Program-made: the position numbers and the translations under genes
Shown here: piece after piece, positions 23,625-37,400 of the stretch
Position numbering within the stretch: position 1 is the first letter of the stretch
How the letters are laid out: the number at the start of each line of letters is the position of its first letter
The notes under the pieces: model-generated
What the model was told of the DNA's origin: nothing
Seen by the model: only the letters and a program-made list of their open reading frames with translations
Databases searched by the model: none
Origin: Podarcis raffonei
Taxonomy: Eukaryota; Chordata; Lepidosauria; Squamata; Lacertidae
DNA: 64,000 nt
Reading direction: 5' to 3'
NCBI RefSeq assembly: GCF_027172205.1
Contig: NC_070604.1
Location: 81,000,023 to 81,064,022, forward strand

Positions 23625-23842
23625 CAGTTGTACCTTGACTCCTGAATGCCTTGAGAGTCAAACGTTCCAGCCTTCGAACGATCAAAAACTGAGTGTTCCA
23701 GTTTTCGAACTTTTTGGGGAAGCTAAGTGTCTGGTGCGGCTTCCGCTATAGTTTCTGGTGCGCCTGCGCCTTGTTTTCCAAATGTTTTGGAAATTGAATG
23801 GACTTCTGGAATGGATTCTGTTGGACTTCCGAGGTACAGCTG
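23625..23842. mobile_element. Tc1/mariner-type MITE
   Basis: Ends CAGTTGTACCTTG and GAGGTACAGCTG form imperfect inverted repeats flanked by TA on both sides. The same family is seen at 61843-62093. Confidence 0.75.
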
Positions 23843-24360
23843 TAGTTGGAATTCTACCCCCTCTCTAGCTGATGGTGATGAGTATTAAGATTCTTCTATT
23901 TGACACGGGGAACGAAGGCTGAAAGCTAATGGCTTGGCATGATGGGGTAGCACTACCCTGACCTCTCAAGAGCAGAGTTGCTGCTGCTTACTGCAAGGGA
24001 CAGTAAACTCTCCCCATCCCTGATTATGGGATGTGCTGGTTGGCACTACTTAGAGCTGGAGTCCAAAAACATCTGGAGAGTCACTGGTTCCCCATCCCTG
24101 ATTTCATCTCTTTGTGGCCAAGGCAAAATCTGTACCAGATATCACTGTCGCCTACCTGATTAAGACCCAATATGCTTCTTTTCCCTATATAATGGATTAT
24201 TACCACTCTAGAAAATGGAGTAGGCTGCTAGGCAGTCCTCATATGGTTCTGCTGCTTACAATCTTCCTCAAATGATAATCCAGCCTAAAACCATTTCTAA
24301 TCTATGCAGTAATGAACAAAAGGCAAGCAAGATGATTCCTCTGACTCTTTACCAAGAGGA
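23843..24360. other. Intergenic DNA, no gene recognised
   Basis: No feature that I can support, apart from 'atgtgctggttggcactact' MITE-like debris near 24028-24085. Confidence 0.45.
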
Positions 24361-25208
24361 CAGAGTTGCTGAACCTGTTCTGATCTGAAATATCAAAGCG
24401 CTAGTATCGATTTGCACTTACAGATAATTCTTCTACAAATATCAGCTAAGATACTAATCTTTACTCTTCAAAACAAGTGAAATTTAACCTGTTGGGTCTG
24501 AGCAGCCAGAGGCAAGATGAGTCCTTCATCTTTTTTTGGGGGGGTAACACCTATCCCTTATGAGATGAGATGATCAATCAAGACACACTCCCCAGACCCT
24601 CAGAATCTTTTTTTTTTTTTTGTAACACCTGGGATCCACTCTTCTCCTGTATGAGACGATTGATCGGGGGTTTCACTAGATGACCCTTGGGTCCCTTCCA
24701 ACTCTAAGATTCTATGATTCTCTAAGATTCTATGAACCAACCCAGACCCACAGAAATGCCTAGAGTAACTGTATTGGTTAGAGACTTTAATATGCATCAT
24801 AAACGTGTTTTAAATAGTGGTTCCAACTTTAAGGTGCTATTATGCTTTTCCCCAAGAAATGACAGACTAACTGCTATTGTTGTTGCTTATGGTATTTTAA
24901 GTAAAGTTTATTTCCTGTGGAAAAAGTAATAGAATATATTCTTTTTTAATAAAAGTGAAAACAAGAAGGAAATGTTCTGATTCAGAAAGCTACCTTCCCT
25001 CTCCTGTCTAAGAAGAGTTACTCATTAAGCCATCTCGCGTCTATCTCTTTGTGGGTGTGATGTACAACAATGTATGGATTGCATACTCCTGTTTCTCAGA
25101 GGAGCCCTAGCCTAGAGGAGAGGTGTGACTGCTCTCCTGGGATCAGATTTCTGTTCTCCCAACAGAAAACAGTTTGCTCTGACAAAGGAAGGCTTGAAAG
25201 GTTCCAAG
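24361..25208 (+). promoter_or_regulatory. 5' flank and 5' UTR of gene A
   Basis: Collinear with 43135-43795 upstream of gene B ('ttactcttcaaaacaagtga' block and the last ~95 bp before the ATG with only a few changes), so the promoter region was duplicated with the gene. The TATA-like word of B (CAATATATGG) is CAATGTATGG here at about 25068-25077. The transcription start cannot be fixed from sequence. Confidence 0.5.
24655..24737 (+). mobile_element. CR1 LINE 3' end
   Basis: 'gatgacccttgggtcccttc' followed by ATTCTATGATT-type octamer repeats, the typical CR1 terminus. It is absent at the matching place in the gene B flank. Confidence 0.8.
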
Positions 25209-25409
25209 ATGCTGCTCCAGTTGCTCTCTATCCTCTGGGAGGCCTTGTCCCTGCAAATCGTTCTGGTGTTTCTGGCAACATTTCTGCTTCTTGCTGATTA
25301 CAAGAAAAGGATTCGTCCAAGGGATTTCCCCCCAGGGCCCAGGCCTCTTCCCTTGCTGGGTAATATACCACATTTTGGAGCAAAGAACCCTCATTTGGCA
25401 GCACGGAAG
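25209..25409 (+). CDS. CYP2J-like: Gene A exon 1
   Basis: Residues 1-67: a Leu-rich membrane anchor, then R-P-R-D-F-P-P-G-P hinge and L-P-L-L-G-N. The ATG is chosen because it aligns in A, B and C. Donor AAG|GTAAGAA. Confidence 0.95.
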
Positions 25410-28400
25410 GTAAGAATGAAGGAATGAACCAGATGATGAGAAAACAGGTAACATTGCAGTGGAAAGGAGCATAGAAACCTCACTGGAAAATGAGGCTTAG
25501 ATGCCCTAGTCTAGCATCCTGATTCCAAGAGTAGCCAGCCAGAGGTCTCTGAGAAGCCCACAGCTGGGGCATGAAGGCAAATGCATCTCCTGTGGTTTGT
25601 TCCACCCAGATGTGTATGGCCTCTGAATCTGGGGGGTCTATTTTGCCTAACAGTCATTGGTAATAAACCTGTGTCCACACCTGCCATAAAAGGTAGGATG
25701 GTTGTTTGCATGATTCTATTTTGTTAGCAGGTTATTTCCACCACTTCTGCCTTTTACCTCTAGCTCTGGGCAGGGGAAAAAAAGTCCAGAGCTATGAGCC
25801 ACATATTTGCATGAGTAAGGTAATGAGCTCTGTCCAGTTCCTTGGTCCAGAGGTCAGTTTGTTTTCCTTGTATTTGACCCTTAGGCTCAAGTAGATCATA
25901 CAATGCCAAGCAGCTTCGCAGGTGCAGTGTGTGAGTTCAGGTGGGCTATGGGTCAGGGTGTCTCTTACCTCGCTCACGAACGCAATCCCAAACTTCAGGT
26001 CTAAATTAAGGAACAGCGTGTTTTTAAAGAAAATAGCAATAAGATAGAATGGAGAGATACTTCTAAGGAAAGCAAATATTAAGAAGCTTGCTATGGTTAA
26101 TGTTAGCAGTGAATTCACGGAGGTGTGTTTGTCCTGTATTAGAAAGTGGTATTTTAGTGTTGCAACTCCAGCTCTCTAGAATCAGTTACCAACTGAAATC
26201 CAACAGCAGCCCAACATGTATTTAGATTCCTACAAGATAATTTTGTTTTGATTGTAAGCCAGTAATTATGTTATGAAATTGTTGTTTTATTTTTGAATTT
26301 GTATAGACAGCTTTAATGTTACGGGAGCTTGTGTTTGTGTGTCCTGTTCTGTTTTTGTCTCGTGCACTGTTTTGATGGATTAGCAAAAACCACGAGTGAT
26401 GCCATGAAATCAGAATAATAGCATCCTTAAGCTTTCTTGTCCTGTTGCTTTATCTTCAGACCATGTATTTCCAGGGCCGCTAATGCGCTTGCCAGAATTT
26501 GTGGATTGCAACTCCCATCATCACCCACCACTGCCCATTTTCACTGGGTTTCATGAGAGTTGTGGTCCAAAACACATTATCTATCTCTTGGAGTTGCTGA
26601 CAGAGGGGTATAGGGTTGCTACCTGTCCTGTGTAATGCAAGATCATCCTGTATTTCAATGTAGAATGCGACGTCCTCAATACTGGACACAATGTGTCCTA
26701 TATTTGCTGGACTCCCTCTCCCTGCCATGTTAGGGATCCTCTCCAAATGCTCACCCACACTTCTACGGGAAAGGCATTGCCAGCTGGGCTGGAGAAAAAC
26801 GTCTTTCGCTTCTTTCCTTTCCTTTTTTCTCCTTGCTCCCTCTCTTCATTCCACCCCTGAGGAGGAGCAAGGCTTTCATGTAGCTGCTTCCAGTTCCCAG
26901 CCTAGGATCACTGAGCCCTATCTCCTAGAGAGCAACAGGTTCCAAGGCTCTAGGAACAAGTAGTTTTCTGTCAGTGTAGCCCAGAAACACCAGTTCTGAA
27001 CATAGTTCTCTGCATGATATTTGAAAGAGGAGGGTGGGGGAGAGGTAGCTCCCCACAAGGCTTGCCCTTCGCCCCACCACCTAATATTCCCTCTCTTTCA
27101 GAAATTTAACATGTGGAACAAAGTCATCACCTCATCAGAATATGATCCTTTGTTTGTTTGTTTATTGCCCAGGCCTGCATCTGTTGCTGTGCACTACTGC
27201 ATACATGTGAAAAGTCATGTATTTAAGATCTGGGAAGGAAAGCACAGACAGATTTACAAATTTCTGTGTATGTGTGTGTGTTCATGTGACAAATCCCAGA
27301 GGGGCCATAGTGTTTGGCTGCAATAGATTGTAATGAATTGCTTTGAAGTCATTTCAGCACTAGGTGAAAAAACAACAGCCCTCAATTCCTCCCTCATCCT
27401 CTCCTGTATTTTGCCAGAACCAAGGTAGTAACTCTAGAGGGCTACAGGGGGTACATATGTACAGGACTCCAAGCCAGCAGGGATCCCAAGCTGTCTTTTT
27501 GAAATAAATAATAATAATAAAAAAAATTATTTATATCCCGCCCTCCCCAGCCGAAGCCGGGCTCAGGGCGGCTAACAACAATAAAACAGTACAACAGTAC
27601 AACACAACACAACACTCTAAAATCATTCATTATAGACTTCTGGGTTGGCGCCATCGTCTAATGGCGGATTCCCTCCGAGCTCCGGAGGGAATCTGCTCAA
27701 CAGGGGTCGGGTTCTGCCGCCGCGGCGACGCGGGGACCCTTAGAAACCACAGGCGCTGAAGCCTGTGGACCTGGTGACTCGGTGGGCACCATTTGCGCGC
27801 CCCCCCGACCCGCAAAGAAGCCTTTTTAAAGGCTTCGGAACGGGGAACGGAGGGAGGTCTGGTGCTGAGAGTTCGACTGCTTCCCCTGCTGAGTGAAGCC
27901 GCATGCCATGGATGGAGAGCGCTAATTTCTTCTTTTGAACTTTTGGATCAAAAGTAACGACCCGTGAGTAACACGGTAATTGGACTTAAAAGGGAAAATT
28001 ATTTCTGGGAATTCGGCAAGATCGGGTAAGGTGCTAAAAAGGAAGTCAACCTGCCCGCCTTGTAAACATCGTAAAGCAAGGATTTTATTACTAAGGTTGT
28101 GTGAATGTCTTTTTTTGTGTGTGTGGAAAAGTGCAATTAACTTTATATTGGGCCAATTTAAGTGACTGTGCTGGAGGATAAGAGAACGGAATTCACCCCT
28201 CCCCCAAAACCTGGGAGCGATCGGGGAGAGAGCCTGTGGAAGAGGTTTATAGATTTTGACAGCTGTCAAATTAGCTGTCAAAGTTGGAAAAAAAAAGGAG
28301 AACTGTGTCTTTGCTGTCTTTGCTGGTTACATCTGATACAATTTGGTAACAAATTGTTAAAAACAAAGAAGAAAAGGTTAATTTGTCATTAAGTAACTAG

Positions 28401-31400
28401 AATCCCTCTAGAGGGGGTTCAGGACATTACAAAAATGGCTGTAAGTGGAAAAATACTGGCTGAACTGGAAAAGACCTTCCGTCTTTTGGGAAATCTACAG
28501 AAGCAGACAAATGTTTTGACTATGAGTGTAATAACAATGAAGGGAACAGTAAACAAAATTGCTGAACCTGGAAAGGATATGATTCAAGCTCCTGCAGATG
28601 AACAGGGAAGTGTTGTTGCTGATACAAAAATCCTTATAGCCAAACAGGAGAAAGAGTCTGAGTCATTTGAGATGCCATTTAAAGAATATGAGAAAGAAGG
28701 AGGCGCTGGGATGTTGCAGATGGCTAAAGAGAGCCAGAGGCCTGTTAAGTTGGAAACAATTGAAAATAAGAACATGACAATGAAAGTTTGGCTGGAAGTG
28801 AAGAATGGAATCTGGAGAGATCTCCTCTTATGGGGATCTGAAGACATATGGAATATAAATATGGACAGTACAGAGTTTGGAGCCTTTGGGACATTTGAAC
28901 TTATGAGAAGCAAGAAACAAGATTTTGGCTCCATTGTTAAATATGGAGGTCTGGCTGGAAGAAATATGGATTTTACTGGAACAGAGCCTCTTCGAGATTC
29001 GGAATTTAAAATAAAGGACTATCAAGAAAACCGGCAGAGAGAAATTGAGAGAGGGTTAAGTGCCTCGGATGTGAGATCGCCAGGCTGATTTTGGATGGAC
29101 TGATGGACTTTGGTTGGGGATCGAAACCGGGAAAGGGGGTGGGAGGGCTTCGGGAATTTAAAGGGTGTAAAAATATTATTCTGTTTTAATTAAGTTGGCT
29201 TTTGCCACTAACATAAAAATGGGGAATTTGGGGAGAGATTTGGGGCCGACCTTAGCAAAAGATTATCAAAAATAAGTGTTTCGTGTATAAAGATTGGGAT
29301 TTTTAAGTTTAAATAGGTTAATTAAATTGATGGAGGAATTTAGGGAAAGTATGTTAAGAATAAGTTTTGAAATATAAAGATAGAGGTTTAGAAGTTAAAA
29401 TTTGTTTAAGATAATTGAATTAGAGGAAATAAGGTAGAGTGGGGGGGATAAAAATTGCTGAGCTAAAAATTGGAATTGGAATACAAGAAGGGCAGGTGTG
29501 GGGAAGTCAAGGAAATTGGGTATGGAATGTAATTACGGTAAACTTTTTAAACTGCTGTTTTTCTTTTTCTCTTCTTTTTTCTTTTTTTCTTTTTCTCTTT
29601 TCTGTTTTCCTTTGTATTCTTTTTTGAAAATTTTAATAAACATAATTAAAAAAAATAAATAAAATCATTCATTGTAAAATTAATTCAAAGCAAACCACTG
29701 GCAACCATTGGGACAGAGCTCCGTGAAGATTGCCGAAGGAGGGAGTCAGGCTGTGCCCTGGCCAAAGGCCTGGCGGAACAGCTCTGTCTTGCAGGCCCTG
29801 CAGAAAGATGTCAAGTCCCGCAGGGCCCTAGTCTCTTGTGACAGAGTGTTCCACCAGATCGGAGCCACAGCCGAAAAAGCCTTGGCTCTAGTTGAGGCCA
29901 GCCTAACCTCTCTGTGGCCTGGGACCTTCAGGATGTTTTTATTTGAAGACCGTAAGTTTCTCTGTGGGACATACCAGGAGAGGCGGTCCCGTAGGTACGA
30001 GGGTCCTAGGCCGTATAGGGCTTTAAAGGTTAAAACCAGCACCTTAAACTTGATCCTGTACTCCACCGGGAGCCAGTGCAGCTGGTATAGCACCGGGTGA
30101 ATGTGATCTCGCAGCGAGGACCCTATAAGGAGTCTCGCTGCAGGATTCTGCACCTGCTGGAGTATCAAGGGCAGCCCCATGTAGAGCGAGTTACAATAAT
30201 CCAATCTGGAGGTGACCGTCGCGTGGATCACAGTGGCTAGGTCAGGGCGAGAGAGGTAAGGAGCCAACTGCTTAGCTTGGCGGAGATGAAAAAATGCCGC
30301 CTTTGTTATAGCTGCAATCTGCGCCTCCATGGAAAGGGAGGTGTCGAAGATTACACCCAAACTCTTAATGGATGGTGCTGGCACTAATTGCGCCCCCGCA
30401 AGAGAAGGGAGTTGTCCCCCCCCCAATCCCATATCGTCCCGTCCCAGCCACAGGACCTCTGTCTTCGAAGGATTTAGCTTCAACAGGCTCCCACGTAACC
30501 ATCCAGCCACAGCTTCCAAACATCTGGTCAGTGTGTCTGGGGACCGAGTCAGGATGACCATCCATCAGCAGATAGAGTTGGGTGTCATCAGCATATTGAT
30601 GGCAACCCAGCCCAAAACTCCGGACAAGCTGGGCGAGGGGGCGCATAAAGATGTTGAAAAGCATTGGGGAGAGTATCGCACCCTGAGGTACTCCACACAC
30701 CAAGGAGTGGCGCGATGACAATTCCCCCGCCAAGCGCTACCCTCTGTCCCCGACCAGAGAGAAACGAGCGCAGCCATTGAAGGACTGTGCCCTGGATTCC
30801 CACGTTGGCAAGGCAGTTCGTGATCGACCATGTCGAAAGCTGCTGACAGATCTAGAAGAATCAGCAGCCCCGACCCGCCTCGATCCAGCTGTCTACGAAG
30901 ATCATCTGTTAGGGCAACCAGAGCTGTCTCGGTCCCATGACCAGCGCGGAAGCCGGACTGGAATGGATCCAGAGCCGATGTTTCATCCAGAAACCCACCA
31001 AGCTGTTCAGCAACCGCTCCAACCGCTCTCTCAATCACCTTACCCAGGAACAGAAGATTCGAAACCGGGTGGTAATTGGTTAGATCTAAAGGATCTAATG
31101 ATGTTTTCTTTAAGAGCGGGCACACCACTGCCTCCTTCAGTTCCCCTGGGAATGTCCCCAGACATTTCTAAAGGAAATTATAAACAAAACAGTTTGAAGC
31201 TTCTTGTTGCTGCTGCTGGATGGATGGATGGAGGACACTTGAGTACGTAAAGCATTTTTCTTGTGTTTACATGATTTCCTCCACTCCCTTAGTGTGCTGC
31301 CTTTATAGAATAAAACACAACTGACTGGCTTGAAAAGGTTTTGCTCAGAATTAACTCCCTTGCAAAAAGAAGGGAGGAATATTGTGGTGCCCCACTCAAT

Positions 31401-34400
31401 TCTCTATGTCCCATGTACTTTAGGATAAGGATTGTAGTTCTGTTCGCATGTTCTGTTGTACATTATCGTACCCTCCCCCTTTTATCTTTGCAACATTAGA
31501 GCATGATCCTGAGAAAGCCAAAGTTGCAGATTTGATCCCCATATGGAACAGCTGCATATACCTGCATTGCAGAGGGTTGGAATAGATGATCCTCAGGGTC
31601 CCTCCAACTCTACATTTCTTTGGTTCTATGATCTCTGTGTGGTAGGCTAGGCTAAATTAATATATGTGCAGAAGCAGCAGCTCTTGTCAATAGATTGCAG
31701 GCGGAGAATGGAAGGGGTCTGTCCATGCACAGTGAACTGGGCCCAGGAAACACTTTTGACATCTCTGCTGCCCCGATGTACGTATTTGATTGCAACCAAG
31801 TTTACTTGTTCCATACAGTATTGGCATTCTATAAACATCAGACAGGTAAATTAATATAGAATATCAATATAGATTATATAGAGATATTTTATCACCTCTT
31901 GCATTCTTCCTCTCCTTCCAGCTGGCAGAAAAATATGGCAATGTCTTCAGCATTCAGGTTGGGAAAATATGGATCGTGATTGTGAATGGATTGCATCTGG
32001 TGAAGGAAGCTCTTGTCCATCAGGGTGAAAACTTCCTAGATCGTCCAGTTGATCCTCTTTCCAAGGAAATCAGTAGGTCATTGGGTGAGTTACTTTAAAT
32101 TACAGCCAATTGTTTAAATTTATTTATTTATTTCTAGCTCAGAAATACGCTTCTGTATCATCATTTGGTATAATCTCATCATTTCCTGGTGAAAGCTCCT
32201 ATCTAATCAAAAAGGCAAAAATAAATAGAGAGAAAAACAGAATTATCATTAAATAATCAAGGCCATATAAACAGGTACCATTAATCCAGAAAAGGAATGC
32301 CAGAGTGGCCTAAAGGGCTTCAGTGTAGAAGGGACATTTGTAAAAAAAATATTGACTGCTTTACTTGTTCCTATACATTTACTCCATTTTGTGTATTTCT
32401 AAACATATGCTGCCTTTCTATCAGAGTTCCCAAAAACTTTCAAAGGACAGCATAAAGTTAGTACAGGGAGCCAGCAACATTATGTGGGGTGGGGTAGAAT
32501 AAATAAGTAAGTTTGCCATTTCCACTTACCATTTATTCTTTTTTCCTCCACCTACACACCCAGTGGGCTTTCCTTGCTTACCAGGCTTGGGGGAGGTATC
32601 AGGGGGGCCCAAGGAAGCGCTTGGGGCTCCTTCCTACAGCCCAGTAGGTAGCCCCCAACTTTGTGGGGTGGTGTTGGCTCTTGGGATTCCTAGAATTTGC
32701 CTTTGCACACAGACCCCCAGAACCAAACTACCACATAATTGGTGGGCCAACTGTATTCCAAAACGCAACCCAAACAGTAAAAAAACAAAAACAAACCAAC
32801 CCACAGACAATAATCAAACAGCAGCAGCAGCAGCAGAACTAACGGCAATCAAATAAAAACAACCAGCCTGCTTCAGTCTTTCCAAAGCAACACAAACAGG
32901 CAAGCAGAATAACCTAAAGCAAATAGCCCATGTTATAATTAAATGTTAAATGTTCTTACTTGCGATATGCACTTGTTATTTCTTCCCATCTAGGAGTGGT
33001 CTCCTCTAATGGTCTCACCTGGAAACAACAGCGAAAATTTGCCACATCAATGCTCAGAAACTTTGGTTTGGGTAAAAGGACTTTAGAAGAACGAATACAG
33101 GAAGAGAGCCAATACCTAAGGGAAGCTATTGAAGCTGAGAAAGGTGCAAAACAGTCAAAAAAGCCTATTTCCTATGAAAGGTTAAAAAATACATTGGTCA
33201 TGGTATGAAGCTTTCAAGTGCTGCTTTGTGCAAATGCAACTCTGCTTTAGATGGGCATCAGTGTAAAACTCAGCCCAGGGGTATATCCATTGTGGGTCTT
33301 ATTTCTCCCATAGCCACAAGCCTTGGATTCAAACAGAAATCAAACACTGTGCTCTGAAACTCTCCAGCTTGCTCATTTACTTCTAGGTCACATCCCTGCA
33401 AAGTCTCTCACTGCAGTCTGACGGAGGGGCCTTTCCCCCAAGTGATCACCTCATGAGGCAGCTAGCCTGCCTTATGTTTTAACGCTTGCTGCCTCCAGGG
33501 ATTCAAGGGGGCTAGCACCCATAACCTCAAAACAACATAGATATAAAATCTCACAGAACAATGTGCTAGAAAGCTTATGCCTATAGCTGTGCAGTTTTCC
33601 TTAGCATGTTCCCCTAAGTATAAAATTCTTCCACTGTGCCATCTAGACATCCTCTAGCTGAAGAACATCTGCTGTGCCCCCCATACTCTGTCCAGACACA
33701 CCAACTTCCACCACCTTCTGTTTTTGTTACATGGAAGCCATAAGCAGTCTTATTCCTTCTCCATTTCTCTCTCTCTCTCCAGGGCAGCCATTTGACCCTA
33801 AACTTCAGATTAATAATGCTGTTTCAAATATCATTTGTTCTGTCACTTTTGGTGACCGCTTTGATTACCATGACAGTAATTTCCAGAAGTTATTGCTCTT
33901 CCTTGATGAGATAATGTATCTTCAGGGATGTATGTGGACTCAGGTAGGTCTTCTGGTCCCAGGCACACTCCCACATTTTTGTTGACTGTTCATTGATTTG
34001 CTTTTGGCCCTCATGTTTCTTTATCTTCTTATTTCTTTTTTCCCTTTGTGCATCACACACCATCCCATATTCCCTTGACATCTTGTCTTGTCTTCACATC
34101 ATCTATTAAAATACCAAAGGTAGGGCCTGTTTATAAACTGGATTTAAGATCCAGAGCATGTCTTGCAATGAACACAGTGATGCAATCCCAAAGGGCATAC
34201 ACGGCTTAATTCCACACTCCCCTCTTACCAATTAGAATCCGTGAAAGGCCCCCCATGCAGATAGGCATCACCAAATGAGAAAACTACATTGGCACCATTT
34301 TCCTGATATCATCAGCCAAGGTGCATGCATTTTTCAAACAGGTAGCTATCTTCATGGGAAGCCATTGCATGGATTGCTACCTCCTTTGATAGTAGCATGA

Positions 34401-37400
34401 TCTGCAACTGTTATGAGAGGGCTTTCCCTACACAAATCTGATGCTAGTATTTGTTTCCTCAGCTGTACAATGCATTTCCCACTCTCATGAAGCACTTGCC
34501 AGGGCCCCATCAGACCGTTAAAAGAAACTGGGGAGAACTGAAATCCTTTGTGGGAGAAATCATTGAAAAACATGAAGCAGACCGGAACCCATCTGAACCC
34601 AGAGACTTCATAGATGCGTACCTGAATCAAATGGCCAGGGTAAGAAACAAAAAGTATAGTTTTTGTAGTAGCAGTAATAGAAAGCAGAGACAAAATCTAA
34701 AGGACCAGAACTTACCCTGTATTTTCCATTGGCTCTGTATGAAAGCAGCCAAAGAGGTGAGGGTGCATGTGTGTACAAGTGCATATACATGAATATGAAA
34801 TAATGTATATCCAGGGGTGACCCATCACCACTTGTCCAGTGCCTGAAATCCACCAGATTCACAGGGCTGTTGACTTGGCAGTGCTAGATCCAGGACACTT
34901 GTCAGGAATATAGCTCATGAATCTCATTGTCATCACTTAATATATAGGACTGAAACTGGGATGGTGTTTTTAACGACAGATGAACCCTTTGGTGCATTTT
35001 CTTTGTTTTAAGGCGGATGCTGCTTCCAGTTTTCATAAAGACAACCTGCTACAATCAACACTGGATCTCTTTCTTACTGGAACAGAAACATCTTCTACAA
35101 CCCTGCGCTGGGCCTTGCTTTACATGGCCATTTTCCCGGAAATTCAAGGTAGAGCCTTCATTTGCTTACTTGTCTTTGATTACTTTGGGTTTGGAGTAAA
35201 TCTACTGCAATTAAGCAATGTAACCTATAGGCTATTAAGTTCAATTTGTTTTCCATGAGTATGACTAACATTGAATAGCACCAGTGCTTTGTTTCTAGGG
35301 GAAAAAAGGTGCCAGTACGCACCATGAAGTTGTTACAATAAGTGCCACCCTTTTAACATATCCGTTTAAAAGTTGCTGGTGGTTCGTACCATTGAGTACC
35401 CCCAGGAAACAAAAGCTGAATTCTACCGTTCCCTTTTTTGGATGAGCTCCCAATGCCATGTTGGTATGTTACTATGCCAGATACACAGATATAGGATGGG
35501 AGATATCTGGCTTGACAGCAGAACATGTGAAAAGGATCTGGGGGTCTTAGCATGAATCAACAGTGTGATGCAGTAGCAGCAAAAGAAAAAGAAAAAGAAA
35601 CCCTAATGCAATTCTAGGTTGCATCAACAGCAGTATAAGATCAAGTGAAGTAATAGAGCCACTGTGTTCTGCCTTGGTCAGACCCCAACTGGACTACTGA
35701 TTTCAGTTCTGGGCACCAAAGTTTGAGAAGGCTATTGATATGCTGGAATGTGTGTAGAGGAGGGTGAAACAGATGATTAAGTGTCTGGAACCAAGCCATC
35801 TGAGGAACGGTTGAGGGAGTTGGGTATGGGAGGACATATGATAGCCATCTTCTAATCTCTGAAGGACTGTTATGCGGAAGATGGAGCAAGTTTGTTTTCT
35901 GTTACTGCAGAGGGTAAGACCTGAACTAATGGATTCAAATATTAGGAGGAGCTTTCAGACAGTGGAATGGACCACCTCAGAAGGTGGTGGACTCTCTTGG
36001 ATGACCATCTACCAAGGATTCTTTAGCTGTGATTCTTGTATTGTAGGGGTTGGAATACATGACCCTGGAGTCCCTTCCAATTCTACAATTCTATGATTCC
36101 ATGAATCCTTGCCACTAGTCCAAGCTATAGGTTCAATAGTAACTAAAATAAGGTAATTTCATAGCAAAATGTAGAAATGTTTTTGTTCTCTTAGGGATTC
36201 AAAATTAGAATGGGAGCTAGGTTGTATGAATGATGTTCTGTGGTCTGCCTCAGGATATTTTCTGGGGTGATTCAAAAATGCAATAGGTCTAGTATTAATA
36301 TGTTATTATGTAAACTGATTAATTAATTTTGTTGAATCAACTCAAGCAAATACAGAAAGGAGATACATAGGGTGGAATTCAACTTCAAATTATGATTCCA
36401 TTTCCTCATCGCTAGTGTTGAATAATAGGTAGACATAGCAGACGACGCAGCAATTTCTCCAAAGCAGCTCTTTATTTGTAAGCTGGAACAGAACTGAGCA
36501 GCAAACAGCTCAGCCGGCCTGCTTTTACAGGCAGCCGGCTGTCAACATTGTAGCAACAACAACCCAGGGTTTCCTGCCTAAAGTAACTGACATGGACCTG
36601 AGTGAAAACTATATACAGTGGTACCTCGGGTTACATACGCTTCAGGTTACATACGCTTCAGGTTAAGGTTACAGACTCTGCTAGCCCAGAAATAGTACCT
36701 CAGGTTAAAAACTTTGCTTCAGGATGAGAACAGAAATTGTGCTCCGGCGGCGCGGCAGCAGCGGGAGGCCCCATTAGCTAAAGTAGTGCTTCAGGTTAAG
36801 AACAGTTTCAGGTTAAGTATGGACCTCCGGAACGAATTAAGTACTTAACCTGAGGTACCACTGTACACGATACTCCTGGTGGCCAGGGTGAGAACTTCAG
36901 TACATAACACCATTACTGTCTCCTCCCACTGTGTGATGCTCTGGGGTGTGTGTGTGGTTCTTGAACTACTAAAGATTAGGGGAAGTGGGAGGAGAGGGTG
37001 GGGAAATCCCATTGTGCTGGCATCTGCTGGCACAAACAGCTTAGTATACTTACTGTAAATGTGTGATAGTATTTGATGTTCAAATGCAAGAAATTCAAAT
37101 GCGAACCATAGCATCCCTTACAAAAATGTCCTCAAGCTTTGTTTCCTGCATCATAATGTGATTTATGCCACATTGAAGCCAGTTAATATCATAGGTGTCT
37201 TTCACAACACTTCGTCTAGCAAGTAGTTGACTATAAAATGTACCTCTTTCAACATGACTTCTAAATGGAGATTGTTAACTCAGTTGCTAGCTGTTTTGCA
37301 TTTGATCTGAATTGATTATATGAATGAGCTGATGTTCTTTTAACTGTTATATCATATGCATATATAATTAATAATATGTAACTGTTTTTGTATATGTTAC

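Larger units (their letters stand above)
27502..31160 (-). mobile_element. L2-clade LINE, minus strand, split by an L1-like insert
   Basis: The 3' tail lies at 27502-27632 and the body at about 29660-31160; 27632-29659 is a later insertion. Minus-strand frames carry RT pieces: N-Y-H-P-V-S-N-L and F-D-M-V-D-H (30565-31128), Y-A-D-D-T-Q-L-Y (30365-30733), and [12 protein letters not shown] (29746-30561). The frames are in different registers, so it has a few frameshifts, and the 5' end is truncated. Gene B intron 1 runs straight across the matching site (about 44880-44915), so this copy entered gene A after the duplication. Confidence 0.88.

Noticed and set aside
30777-31250. A 157-codon plus-strand open frame
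   Set aside because: Antisense shadow of the L2 reverse transcriptase on the minus strand.
33144-33205. Reading through the exon 3 donor of gene A, which stays open for about 20 codons
   Set aside because: The exon 4 acceptor restores the conserved G-Q-P-F-D-P junction only if splicing occurs at 33143, exactly as in gene B.
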